DNA of 37,837 nt from Syntrophaceae bacterium UBA2280 (GCA_002347685.1 DDWS01000029.1:26129-63965), one strand, 5' to 3'. Counted from the stretch's first letter, positions 16,931 through 25,277 are shown. The notes: generated from the letters alone by a model not told the origin. Numbers and translations: made by a program.

Positions 16931-18121
16931 TTACTTCACCTCCTTTTGAATTTCTTCAGGCCAGAAGAACACATAGGGGTTGGTCCTGGGTGCTTTGACC
17001 ATCTGAGGAACGGCGGGCAGGCCCACAGCCCGCAGAAAAACGCGCATGCCCAAACGGTTAATCAGCTCGCCTAACCGCTCACGCGATTTTCCGTGTTCAT
17101 CCCACCAGTCCTGAATGCGCTCAATAAGGTCTTTGAGCTCCGTGTAGGGCGGTTCAAGTTTCATGAAAGGCACGATGACCCACGAAAGGAGGGCGCCTTT
17201 CACGATAGGAGCCTTGCCACCGACAAGAATCGTGGCACCCTGCTCCTGTCCGGGGCGCAGGGCTTTCGGCATGAGATTGATGCAGTGCATGCAACGATTG
17301 CAGTCAGCATCATTTATCTTCAGCACCTTCCCGTCCCAATCCATACATTTCGTCGGGCAGAGGTCACAAACCTCCTGCTGGATGTTAAGATCAGAAGCGG
17401 CATAAGCGGTTACTTCTTTCTGGTCAATCCGGATACTCCCCTTCCAGGTACCGATAATGGAGAAATCCGATCTGGCGATGGAGGCAACGCAGTCGTTAGG
17501 ACATGCGGATACCTTGATCTTGAATTTGTAGGGGAACATGGGCCGGTGCATCTGCCCCTGATAAGTCATGGTGAGATTATAGCAGACATCCAGGCTATCG
17601 ATGCATGCCCATTCACAACGCCCCGGACCCACGCAGGCGCTGGGGGTTCTGAGGGCGGAGCCTGAACCGCCGAGATCAAAGCCCGCTTCGGACAAATCAT
17701 CAAAGCAGGGTTGAAGTTGATCCGTCTTCATACCGAGAAGAATGACGTCGCCCGTTGCTCCATGCATGTTGGTGAGACCGCTGCCGTGTTTGTCCCATAC
17801 ATCGCAGAGTTTGCGCAGGGCATCCGTTTTGTAGAACCATCCCGTGGGGTGATTGACCCGCATGGTGTGAAAGGCTTGAACATTGGGGAACAGGTCCGGG
17901 CGATCCGAATAGCGGCCGATGACGCCGGCACCATAACCCTTGACGCCTACGATACCGCCGTGTTTCCAGTGTCCGATCTTTTCCTTGTAAGAAAGTTCCA
18001 ATTGCCCGATAAGATCTTCGGCCATGGGATTTTTTTCAGCCGCCTGCTTCAGATCCTTCACAAAGCTGGGCCACTTGCCCTTTTCCAGTTCGTCCAGAAG
18101 GGGGGTCTTCGAATTCGCCAT
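16931..18121 (-). CDS. dsrA: Dissimilatory sulfite reductase alpha subunit
   Basis: A 396-residue partner of DsrB. The sirohaem-proximal cysteine region reads TPSACVGPGRCEWACIDSLD, and the ferredoxin domain carries CDLCPTKCMDWDG and CNRCMHCINLMPKAL. Length is at the short end of normal DsrA. It is the first gene of the long leftward operon. AAGGAGG lies 7 bases before the ATG. The 5' region up to 18265 has no gene and holds a candidate promoter and AT-rich dyads shared with the divergent LysR gene, so dsrA transcription is plausibly controlled there. Confidence 0.98.
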   Translation of the reverse strand: MANSKTPLLDELEKGKWPSFVKDLKQAAEKNPMAEDLIGQLELSYKEKIGHWKHGGIVGVKGYGAGVIGRYSDRPDLFPNVQAFHTMRVNHPTGWFYKTDALRKLCDVWDKHGSGLTNMHGATGDVILLGMKTDQLQPCFDDLSEAGFDLGGSGSALRTPSACVGPGRCEWACIDSLDVCYNLTMTYQGQMHRPMFPYKFKIKVSACPNDCVASIARSDFSIIGTWKGSIRIDQKEVTAYAASDLNIQQEVCDLCPTKCMDWDGKVLKINDADCNRCMHCINLMPKALRPGQEQGATILVGGKAPIVKGALLSWVIVPFMKLEPPYTELKDLIERIQDWWDEHGKSRERLGELINRLGMRVFLRAVGLPAVPQMVKAPRTNPYVFFWPEEIQKEVK

Positions 18122-18259
18122 GATTTTGCCTCCTTGAAGTACTTTTCAACATATCTTTAACGGATACCCCGATGTTGATGCCGGATGGTATTTTGTCGTG
18201 TAATCAGGATATCCATTTCATCGCTACGAACACGTACGTCACCGGACTTTGTGTTTTGC

Positions 18260-18289
18260 ATTCTACGTCCTTTCATTAATAAACAACAA
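18260..18289 (-). promoter_or_regulatory. Candidate dsrA operon promoter
   Basis: Read leftward, TTGTTG (18289-18284) and TAGAAT (18265-18260) are spaced by 18 bases, a reasonable sigma-70-type promoter. Transcription would begin near 18253, leaving an untranslated leader of about 130 bases before dsrA. The upstream dyad touches the -35 box. Confidence 0.45.
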
Positions 18290-18329
18290 TTCATAATATT
18301 GATAATTTACATAAATATTATTTATGAAT
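18289..18329. promoter_or_regulatory. AT-rich dyad next to the dsrA promoter
   Basis: Left arm ATTCATAATATT (18289-18300) and right arm AATATTATTTATGAAT (18314-18329) form an imperfect inverted repeat. It abuts the -35 box of the candidate dsrA promoter on the upstream side, the usual place for a LysR-type activator. Confidence 0.5.
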
Positions 18330-18468
18330 AAAAGGTCCCCGGCCGGTTGATATCCCGTCGCAGAAAAAAGCTCCGGCATACCCGCCATCCGATACAAAAA
18401 ACCGGTTGTGGTGTTGCCCCGGTCATGACTTGCCTGGCGGATTTTTATTGCTTGCACAACAGGCCACC

Positions 18469-18508
18469 TGAATGATAAATAATTAGTTACAATTTCTATA
18501 ATATTCAT
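18469..18508. promoter_or_regulatory. Second AT-rich dyad in front of the LysR gene
   Basis: TGAATGATAAATAATTA (from 18469) and TAATATTCAT (ending 18508) form a second imperfect dyad resembling the first. The 9-mer ATAAATAAT (18475-18483) is the exact reverse complement of ATTATTTAT at 18317-18325. Its position 25 bp before the regulator suggests autoregulation. A TATAAT lies within it (18497-18502) and another at 18519-18524. The interval between the two dyads (18330-18468) holds no gene I can support. Confidence 0.45.
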
Positions 18509-18533
18509 CAGTATTTCTTATAATGGTGTGGAC

Positions 18534-19418
18534 ATGACGATTACACTCAGGCAATTGGAAATTTTCGAAAAAGTTGCAAGCGGCCGGCATGTTACGAAAG
18601 CCAGCGAACAGCTTTTTATCACGCAATCGGCTGTCAGCATGGCTATTTCTGAACTGGAAAAGTATGCCGGTGCACCGCTTTTTGAGCGTCAGGGAAGACG
18701 ATTATTGCTCAACGATCGAGGTTGCCTCATTCTATCCAAGGTTCAAGACGTGTTGCGACAGGTCGGCACAATAGAACAACTGCTTATCGAATCTGTCGGC
18801 GAACCGATAGGTGTTTTGCGAGTGGGTGCCAGTACGACAGTCGGCAACTACATTCTTCCCACTATCGTCGGGGACTTCACCCGGAACTATCCTCGTGCCA
18901 GAGCCTGGCTGCAGGTTGGCAATACCGACCAGATTGAGCACGCAGTAGAAACCGGATCGCTGGACATGGGAATTATCGAGGGACCTTCCCATGTCGGTTC
19001 GCTTCTCTCAACTCAATGGCGCAGAGATGAACTCGTTGTGATCGTCGGGAAAGGCCATCCCTGGGCAATACAAAAAAAAGCCTCCAACTCTATGCTGGAG
19101 AAAGCACCCTGGATCATGCGCGAAAAAGGGTCGGGAACCAGAGAGGTATTCGAATCCGCACTGAAAAAAAAGGGTGTCCATTGTGCCATCTCCATGGAGC
19201 TTGGGCATACTGAAGCGATAAAAAAAGCCGTTGAAGCCGGCCTGGGCGTAAGCTGCCTTTCACGAATGGCCGTAGCCAGAGAGCTGGCCCATGGGTGGCT
19301 TGTGGAAGTGAACACCCGTCTTGACCTGCGAAGGAATCTGATTGTCCTGACCAGAGATGGCGGGTATCGTACGGCTCTTCTGAAAGCATTCCTTTCAATT
19401 CTTGAAGAGCGCCGTTAG
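18534..19418 (+). CDS. LysR-family transcriptional regulator
   Basis: A protein of about 294 residues. The N-terminal winged HTH is clear (LRQLEIFEKVASGRHVTKAS, then QSAVSMAISELEKYAG, then FERQGRRLLLNDRG). A periplasmic-binding-protein-like effector domain follows from residue ~90. It is most similar in feel to the CysB/YeiE/selenium-metabolism cluster of LysR proteins, some of which respond to sulfur compounds; that sub-assignment is tentative. It is transcribed away from dsrA and toward ackA-xsc, so it is the natural candidate to coordinate sulfite production and sulfite reduction. The ATG at 18534 or a GTG two codons earlier could be the start; no good ribosome-binding site is seen. Confidence 0.88.
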   Translation: MTITLRQLEIFEKVASGRHVTKASEQLFITQSAVSMAISELEKYAGAPLFERQGRRLLLNDRGCLILSKVQDVLRQVGTIEQLLIESVGEPIGVLRVGASTTVGNYILPTIVGDFTRNYPRARAWLQVGNTDQIEHAVETGSLDMGIIEGPSHVGSLLSTQWRRDELVVIVGKGHPWAIQKKASNSMLEKAPWIMREKGSGTREVFESALKKKGVHCAISMELGHTEAIKKAVEAGLGVSCLSRMAVARELAHGWLVEVNTRLDLRRNLIVLTRDGGYRTALLKAFLSILEERR

Positions 19419-19483
19419 GGTCTTTTTGCGCAATATCTCCTGTTTCAGTCTGTGAGATTTCTTGATGTGACCAGAAAATCAGC

Positions 19484-19511
19484 TTGACATTTTAAAATAA
19501 TCGAGTACCGT
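19484..19511 (+). promoter_or_regulatory. Possible promoter for the ackA-xsc operon
   Basis: A consensus -35 box, TTGACA (19484-19489), is followed 16 bases later by TACCGT (19506-19511), a poor -10. A weak -10 behind a perfect -35 is compatible with an activator-dependent promoter, here possibly the LysR protein. Confidence 0.35.
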
Positions 19512-19533
19512 TCAATTAAAGAGATGTATTCAG

Positions 19534-19559
19534 TTAATTGCTCAGCTCATAGCAGTTAA
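19534..19559 (+). promoter_or_regulatory. Inverted repeat in the ackA leader
   Basis: TTAATTGCT (19534-19542) and AGCAGTTAA (19551-19559) are complementary at 8 of 9 positions, with an 8-base loop. It lies between the candidate promoter and the ackA start and could be an operator or a leader hairpin. Confidence 0.35.
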
Positions 19560-19591
19560 GCCTTTAGAATGATTTGAAAAGAATACCAATC

Positions 19592-19657
19592 ATGGCAAAT
19601 TTTGAATCCTCCATTCTGAACGAACGTCTGGATGAGATATTGAAGGTTCGCATATGA
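19592..19657 (+). CDS. 21-residue leader ORF coupled to ackA
   Basis: A short frame beginning ATGGCAAATTTTGAATCC encodes MANFESSILNERLDEILKVR plus a final Ile. Its TGA overlaps the ackA ATG as ATGA, the usual layout for translational coupling. The ribosome-binding site is weak. It could be a leader peptide, or the surviving 5' end of a lost gene. Evidence is limited to layout and a protein-like composition. Confidence 0.35.
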   Translation: MANFESSILNERLDEILKVRI

Positions 19658-20853
19658 AGATTCTGGTCTTAAACTGCGGCAGTTCATCCCTGAAATACAA
19701 ACTCTTCGAAATGGAAGGAAACGAAATCATGGCCCGCGGCCAGGCGGACCGTATCGGCCTGCCCGACGCCTTGTTCCGACATGAAGTAAAAGGACGGAAA
19801 ACTTTTCTAAACGAAACGCCTCTGAAAGATCATCATGAGGCAGTGCATACCCTGCTGAATTTTCTTGTGGATGGCAGACGGGGAATTCTGTCAGATATTC
19901 ACGAAATCGACGGTGTCGGACACCGTGTCGTCCACGGGGGCGAGCATTTCCGCACCTCCGTCATCGTTGATCCCCCAACACGGGAAGCCCTCGAGTCAAC
20001 CAAGAAACTCGCACCGCTCCATAACCCGCCGAATCTGATGGGAATCGATGTCTGCACAAGGCTCATTCCCGACGTGCCTCAGGTGGCCGTCTTCGACACG
20101 GCTTTCCACCAGACGATGCCCGCTTACGCATACACTTACGCGATCCCTTATCAATATTACATGGAGGATCATGTCCGCCGGTATGGCTTTCATGGAATTT
20201 CACATCGGTATGTCGCCTGCCGGACAGCGGAAATCCTGCAACACAAGATCGAGAGTTTAAAGATCATCACCTGCCATCTGGGAGCGGGATCCAGTCTTTG
20301 CGCCGTGGCCTATGGGAAATCGCAAGATACCTCCATGGGATTTACGCCCGTTTCGGGTCTCGTCATGGGCACGCGTTGCGGCGACATTGACCCGGCTGTC
20401 GTCGCTTTCCTTGTGGAGAAAGAACACATTTCTCTTCCGCAGACAATGGATATCCTGAATCGGAAGAGTGGGGTTTTAGGCATTTCAGGCATCTCTCCTG
20501 ATTTTCGCGATCTGGAAAAAGAAGCCGAACTCGGCAATGAACGGGCCCGCCTGGCGCTTATGGTGTATGCCTACAGTGTGGCCAGGGGAATTGGTTCCCT
20601 GATTCCGGCCGCAGGCGGTCTCGATGTTCTGGTCTTTACCGCGGGAATCGGCGAACACTCGCCGCAGATGCGCCGTCGAATCTGCGCTTTTCTTTCCTGG
20701 CTTAGCATTTCTCTGGACGAGGATAAAAATATTGACGGCAATGGCGAAAGAGAGATCTCTGCGGAAACGGCCCTGGTCAAGGTCCTCGTTGTTCCGACAG
20801 ATGAAGAAAAGATGATCGCTCAGGAGACACGGGCGGTGTTGCAAAAATATTGA
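19654..20853 (+). CDS. ackA: Acetate kinase
   Basis: A 399-residue cytoplasmic enzyme that converts acetyl phosphate and ADP to acetate and ATP. Family motifs are all present: NCGSSSLKYKLFE at residues 7-19, VVHGGEHF, VFDTAFHQTMP, RYGFHGISHRYV, CHLGAGSSLCAV, MGTRCGDIDPAV and FTAGIGEHSPQMR. The length is standard. It is the first full gene of the rightward operon and lies 71 bp upstream of xsc, whose product supplies acetyl phosphate; together they give substrate-level ATP from sulfonate cleavage. No phosphotransacetylase is present in the window, which supports acetate excretion as the main exit. The ATG is overlapped by the stop of a 21-codon frame. Confidence 0.97.
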   Translation: MKILVLNCGSSSLKYKLFEMEGNEIMARGQADRIGLPDALFRHEVKGRKTFLNETPLKDHHEAVHTLLNFLVDGRRGILSDIHEIDGVGHRVVHGGEHFRTSVIVDPPTREALESTKKLAPLHNPPNLMGIDVCTRLIPDVPQVAVFDTAFHQTMPAYAYTYAIPYQYYMEDHVRRYGFHGISHRYVACRTAEILQHKIESLKIITCHLGAGSSLCAVAYGKSQDTSMGFTPVSGLVMGTRCGDIDPAVVAFLVEKEHISLPQTMDILNRKSGVLGISGISPDFRDLEKEAELGNERARLALMVYAYSVARGIGSLIPAAGGLDVLVFTAGIGEHSPQMRRRICAFLSWLSISLDEDKNIDGNGEREISAETALVKVLVVPTDEEKMIAQETRAVLQKY

Positions 20854-20924
20854 CAGGGGCGCTTCGGAAAAGGAACGCATGACAGCAAAACAATCAGCTA
20901 TGAATAAAACGGAGGATTGAAAAA

Positions 20925-22685
20925 ATGAAAAAAGTAAAAATGACACCCAGCGAAGCGATTGTCGAAACATTGCTTGCCGAAGGTGTTGATCATGTTTGCG
21001 GCATCGTAGGTTCCGCTTTTATGGACATGCTTGATCTCTTTCCCGCGGCGGGGATCAAATTTATCCCCGTCCGCCATGAACAAAGCGCGGGACATATGGA
21101 AGATGCCTACTGCCGCATTTCCGGGCGATGCGGCGTCATTACGGGTCAGAATGGTCCCGGGATCACCAACATGGTCACCTCCGTGGCAGCGGCCAACATG
21201 GGTCATACGCCGCTTGTCATCATCTCGCCATCCGCCGGGACGCCCACCATCGGCTGGGACGGATTCCAGGAGTGCGATCAGATGTCTGTCTTTAAGTCTG
21301 TCACAAAGGCCGTTGTTCGCGTGCCTCATCCCAAGCGGGTTGCCGATTGTCTCAGAACAGCTTTCCGCATCGCCTATGCCGAGCGGGGCGCCGTTCTGTA
21401 TGACATCCCCCGGGACTATTTTTACGGTGAGCTCGAGGAACGGATCCTCAAGCCTTCACAGTACCGGGTGGACGCGCGCGGCTGCGGCAATCAGGAGAGC
21501 CTTGACCGGGCCGCCGAGCTTCTTGCCTCGGCAAAAAATCCCGTCATCGTTTCCGGCCGGGGGGTTGTTGATGCCGACGCCCTCACCATCGTCAAGGCCA
21601 TTGCTGAACACCTGACGGCGCCCGTGGCGGTGACCTATCTCCATAATGACGCCTTTTACGGAAATCATCCCCTGTCCGTAGGCCCCATCGGCTATATGGG
21701 TTCCAAAGCGGCCATGAAAACCCTGGCCCAGGCTGATGTCATGCTTGCCATCGGGACCAGGCTTTCCGTCTTCGGGACCCTGCCCCAGTATGACATCAAC
21801 TACTTCCCGGAGAACGCCAGGATCATCCAGATCGACATTAACCCGAAACACATTGCCCGGACCCATCCCATTGAGGTGGGCATCATCGGCGACGCAAAAG
21901 ACGCGACAGTGGAAATCCTGAAGCGTCTGAAAGCCATGGACGCAAGCCGCAAACCAGATGCCAGACGCCTGGAAGCAGTACAGAAGGAAAAGCAGATCTG
22001 GGAAAAGGAAATAGTCGATTTAGCCATGGTTGACGGCAATCCCATCAATCCCCGCCGGGTCCTCCTGGAAATTTCCAGGGCTCTCCCGGACGATGCCATC
22101 GTCACCACCGATATCGGGAATGTCGCCTCGACGGCGAACAGCTACCTCAAGTTCAATCAGTCCCGGCGGCATATTGCCGCGCTCACCTTCGGCAACACAG
22201 GCTTTGCCTATCCGGCAGCCCTGGGGGCACAGATAGCCTGTCCTGACTCACCGGTCATTGCCATCATTGGTGACGGCGCATGGGGCATGAGTCTTCACGA
22301 AGTCAGCACCGCCGTCGAGCACAACCTGCCCGTTGTGGCCTGCGTATTTCGGAACATGTGGTGGGGAGCCGAGGCGAAGAACCAGGTCGACTTCTATAAC
22401 AATCGGTTTATTGGCGTGGATATTCCCACACCTGAGAGCTTCGTGCCTGTGGCAAAAGCCATGGGCGCCAACGGCGTGCGGGTGGATCGTGTTGAGGATA
22501 TTCAGGAAGCCTTTGTTTCCTGTATCAAAAGCCGCAAACCCACTGTACTGGAATTCCTGGTGGACGGTATGCAGTTGGCCCCGCCCTTCAGAAAGGATGC
22601 ACTGGCCCTGCCGACCCGTCTGCTGCCCAAGTACGCTCATCTGGATCATCACAACTGGTACAAAGGAGGCGTCAATGACTTATGA
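20925..22685 (+). CDS. xsc: Sulfoacetaldehyde acetyltransferase
   Basis: A 586-residue ThDP-dependent enzyme that converts sulfoacetaldehyde and phosphate to acetyl phosphate and sulfite. It has the three ThDP-family domains; the catalytic glutamate of the PYR domain is Glu52 in VRHEQSAGHMEDAY, and the Mg-ThDP motif starts GDG at 449-451 and runs to the RNMWWGAEAKNQ region. The runs ITGQNGPGITNMVTSV and GWDGFQECDQM fit Xsc better than acetolactate synthase, which shows different residues there. Length equals characterised Xsc proteins. A strong GGAGG sits 10 bases before the ATG. The neighbouring acetate kinase and, across the control region, sulfite reductase support the assignment. The 3' end overlaps the SDR gene by 11 bp. 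Confidence 0.9.
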   Translation: MKKVKMTPSEAIVETLLAEGVDHVCGIVGSAFMDMLDLFPAAGIKFIPVRHEQSAGHMEDAYCRISGRCGVITGQNGPGITNMVTSVAAANMGHTPLVIISPSAGTPTIGWDGFQECDQMSVFKSVTKAVVRVPHPKRVADCLRTAFRIAYAERGAVLYDIPRDYFYGELEERILKPSQYRVDARGCGNQESLDRAAELLASAKNPVIVSGRGVVDADALTIVKAIAEHLTAPVAVTYLHNDAFYGNHPLSVGPIGYMGSKAAMKTLAQADVMLAIGTRLSVFGTLPQYDINYFPENARIIQIDINPKHIARTHPIEVGIIGDAKDATVEILKRLKAMDASRKPDARRLEAVQKEKQIWEKEIVDLAMVDGNPINPRRVLLEISRALPDDAIVTTDIGNVASTANSYLKFNQSRRHIAALTFGNTGFAYPAALGAQIACPDSPVIAIIGDGAWGMSLHEVSTAVEHNLPVVACVFRNMWWGAEAKNQVDFYNNRFIGVDIPTPESFVPVAKAMGANGVRVDRVEDIQEAFVSCIKSRKPTVLEFLVDGMQLAPPFRKDALALPTRLLPKYAHLDHHNWYKGGVNDL

Positions 22686-23514
22686 AGATTTGAAGGGAAA
22701 AACCGCCATTGTAACGGGAGCAGGCAAAAAGACCGGCATTGGTTACGCCATGGCTGAAAAGCTGGCCTTTTACGGCTGCAATATCATTATCGCTGATCTG
22801 GGGAAACCCCCTGTCCCGGGAGAGTCTCTGAAATCTGCAACAGAAGAAGAAATGAACGACATCATCGCCGACCTGGGAAAGAAGTATAGCGTAAGAACTC
22901 TGGCCGTGGCTGTGGATATTATGGACAGCCTCGCCATCGCCTCTATGATGCGAGCGGTTCAAGGCACTTTCGACCACATCGATATTCTTTTCAATAACGC
23001 GGGGGCATCCTTCGGCGTCCCGAATACGGTCTTGAGCTATGATGAAGCGGCCTGGATCAAAACGATCGATGTGAATCTGTTTTCCGTTTTCCGCATATCG
23101 CGGGCTGTTATCCCCATGATGACGGGCAAACCGGCATCGATCGTCAACACAGCCTCACGGGCAGGCAAGGTACCCCCCATCTTCAACAGTGCTTACGCCG
23201 TGGCCAAGGCGGGGGTCATCATGCTGACCAAAACCATGGCCAGGGAACTGGGGGGCGCCGGAATACGGGTCAACGCCATTTGTCCGGGGCAGATTGCGAC
23301 GGATCTGGAAAAGTGGCGTTTCGGATTGGAGGCGTCTTTTTTCGGTTCGACAATTGAGGATCGGGAAAAAGAGATGTGCAAAACGATCCCCCTGGGATAC
23401 ATCGGCCTTCCCACTGATGCCGCAGGCCTGGCAGTGTTTCTGGCCTCCGATGCCTCGCGTTACATAACAGGACAGGCCATCAATATCGACGGTGGTCAGT
23501 GCATGGAATTATAA
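22675..23514 (+). CDS. SDR-family NAD(P)-dependent dehydrogenase
   Basis: A 279-residue short-chain dehydrogenase. The nucleotide-binding motif starts at Thr14-Gly15 and reaches GIG at 21-23, two residues longer than the common TGxxxGIG spacing. The NNAG motif is present, and the catalytic tetrad Tyr-Lys is Tyr174/Lys178 (YAVAK) with the serine in NTASRAG. The C-terminal TGQAINIDGGQCM is typical of classical SDRs. Its start lies within the xsc 3' end with GGAGG upstream, so it is translated with xsc. A role in oxidising a sulfonated alcohol (isethionate or dihydroxypropanesulfonate) to the aldehyde is inference from the operon; the true substrate is unknown. Confidence 0.85.
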   Translation: MTYEDLKGKTAIVTGAGKKTGIGYAMAEKLAFYGCNIIIADLGKPPVPGESLKSATEEEMNDIIADLGKKYSVRTLAVAVDIMDSLAIASMMRAVQGTFDHIDILFNNAGASFGVPNTVLSYDEAAWIKTIDVNLFSVFRISRAVIPMMTGKPASIVNTASRAGKVPPIFNSAYAVAKAGVIMLTKTMARELGGAGIRVNAICPGQIATDLEKWRFGLEASFFGSTIEDREKEMCKTIPLGYIGLPTDAAGLAVFLASDASRYITGQAINIDGGQCMEL

Positions 23515-23545
23515 CAAACAACATTATGCTTCAGGAGGATATCTT

Positions 23546-25243
23546 ATGGATAAAATAATTGGCGGCCAGCTTGCCGCGGAAGCCCTGATCGAAAGGGACG
23601 TGAATTTTATTTTTACTTTAAGCGGCGGGCATATTACCCCTATCTATCAGTTTCTGGAAAATTCAAGCATCACCCTTTTTGACACACGCCATGAACAGGC
23701 AGCGGTTTTTATGGCCGAAGCCTGGGCCAGGATGAACCGAAAGCCGGCGGTGGTCATGGTCACAGCGGGACCGGGATTTACCAATGCCTTAAGCGGAATC
23801 GCCAGCGCCAGGCTGTCCAACGCCCCGATCATCCTCATTGCGGGTTGTGTAGGCCTGGAGAGTGTAGAGAAACTGGATCTCCAGGACATGAGCCAGCTCC
23901 CCGTTATTGAACCGATGGTCAAAAAGGCTTTTGTCTGCCATATTCCGGAACGCATCCCCGAATTTATCGATATGGCCTTCCGGACGGCCATGAGCGGAAG
24001 GCCCGGCCCTGTCTACCTGGAACTCCCCTGCGATGTGCTGAATGCCACCATTGATCCTTCAAAAGTCCGGAGAATGCACACCATGATCACATCCAAACCT
24101 GTTGACCGGGAAAATACAAGAAAGGTCGTGGATCTGCTGAAGGCGGCAAAAAATCCCATTGTCATTGGCGGGAGCGGCATCTGGTATTCCGATGCGGGAA
24201 AAGAATTCATAGAATTTGTTGAAAAAACGGGCATACCGGCCTTCACAGCGGGAGCAGGACGGGGTGTCATACCCGATACACACCCTCTGTGTTTCGAGTC
24301 CTCCCTGGCCATCAGGCCCGGCGCGGCCATGTTGGCCCTGATGAGTTCCGATCTCGTTCTTTTCATCGGAGGCCGTATCAGCCTCTTTTACATCTTCGGC
24401 GACATCTTTCCCCCGAATGCGAAATTCATTCAGGTGGACATAGCGCCCGATGAAATCGGACGTAACCGCACGGTTGATCTCGGTATCATCAGCGATGCAA
24501 AAGCATTTCTCGCTGAGCTCAATGGCATTCTGGATGAAAAAGCCTTTGGCGCAACCTTGCTGAAACAATACGAACCCTGGGTTGAAGTCGTCCGGAATGC
24601 CGACCGCGACGGCAAGAGAGATGCCAAGGCGATGTGGGAATGCGACACCATGCCCGTTCATCCCATGAGGCTGGCTAAAGAGGTCAACGATTTCATGGAT
24701 CGGGAGGATGACATCGTCGTCGCCGACGGCGGTGATACCTCAACCTGGATGGGGATGACAAGAACCATCCGCAGGGGCGGAACTTACCTGGACTACGGCC
24801 TCTACGGCTGCCTGGCGGTAGGCATTCCCTATGGCAACGCCGCCAAATTGAATCATCCGGACAGGCGTGTTCTTGTCATCATGGGCGATGGGTCTGTCGG
24901 CTTCAACTTCATGGAGTTCCATACGGCAATTCGTAAAAAGCTGCCGATTGTTGTTGTGATCGGCAACGACCAGGCCTGGGGCATGATTATGCACAGCCAG
25001 CAGTTGCGCCTCGGGCACAATATCCCGAACGGTACGGAGCTGGGGTGGGTCGATTACCATAAGATGGTTGAAGTGATGGGCGGCTTCGGGATTTGTGTGG
25101 AAAAGCCGGAAGATATCCGGCCGGCCCTGGAAGCGGCCTTCGCTTCCGGAAAGACGGCCTGCGTCAACGTCAAAGTGGATCCTTCCGTGATCAGCCCGGG
25201 CAGTGTGGCCCTGGCCAATCTCGGTGGATACAAGTGCAACTAA
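23546..25243 (+). CDS. ThDP-dependent enzyme, acetolactate synthase-like, function unassigned
   Basis: A 565-residue protein with complete PYR, central and PP domains. The catalytic glutamate is Glu50 in TRHEQAAVFMAEAW, and the Mg-ThDP motif is GDG at 447-449, reaching VIGNDQAWGM. It differs clearly from the Xsc encoded two genes upstream (for example FTLSGGHITPIYQF in place of the Xsc GIVGSAFMD segment), so it is not a recent duplicate. Families with this layout include acetolactate synthase, benzoylformate decarboxylase, oxalyl-CoA decarboxylase and 2-hydroxyacyl-CoA lyase. No small regulatory IlvN partner follows, which argues against isoleucine/valine synthesis. A 2-oxoacid decarboxylase for sulfopyruvate, feeding sulfoacetaldehyde to Xsc, is an attractive but unproven reading. 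AGGAGG is 8 bases before the ATG. Confidence 0.8.
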   Translation: MDKIIGGQLAAEALIERDVNFIFTLSGGHITPIYQFLENSSITLFDTRHEQAAVFMAEAWARMNRKPAVVMVTAGPGFTNALSGIASARLSNAPIILIAGCVGLESVEKLDLQDMSQLPVIEPMVKKAFVCHIPERIPEFIDMAFRTAMSGRPGPVYLELPCDVLNATIDPSKVRRMHTMITSKPVDRENTRKVVDLLKAAKNPIVIGGSGIWYSDAGKEFIEFVEKTGIPAFTAGAGRGVIPDTHPLCFESSLAIRPGAAMLALMSSDLVLFIGGRISLFYIFGDIFPPNAKFIQVDIAPDEIGRNRTVDLGIISDAKAFLAELNGILDEKAFGATLLKQYEPWVEVVRNADRDGKRDAKAMWECDTMPVHPMRLAKEVNDFMDREDDIVVADGGDTSTWMGMTRTIRRGGTYLDYGLYGCLAVGIPYGNAAKLNHPDRRVLVIMGDGSVGFNFMEFHTAIRKKLPIVVVIGNDQAWGMIMHSQQLRLGHNIPNGTELGWVDYHKMVEVMGGFGICVEKPEDIRPALEAAFASGKTACVNVKVDPSVISPGSVALANLGGYKCN

Positions 25244-25277
25244 GCAACAGGGCATATCGCCACTTAGGAGGACATGT

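Noticed and set aside
5539..18121. An oxidative (sulfur-oxidising) Dsr pathway
   Set aside because: dsrD is present and no dsrEFH or dsrL is seen; the set and its neighbour xsc fit sulfite reduction. The direction is still an inference without DsrAB phylogeny.
18263..18508. 81-codon open frame on the - strand in the dsrA-lysR gap
   Set aside because: No ribosome-binding site, composition follows the AT-rich DNA, and it runs through the promoter and both dyads; a regulatory region explains this stretch better.
20925..22685. Reading this gene as acetolactate synthase (ilvB)
   Set aside because: The GQNGPGITNMVTSV and GFQECDQM segments fit Xsc, there is no ilvN or ilvC nearby, and acetate kinase is next to it.
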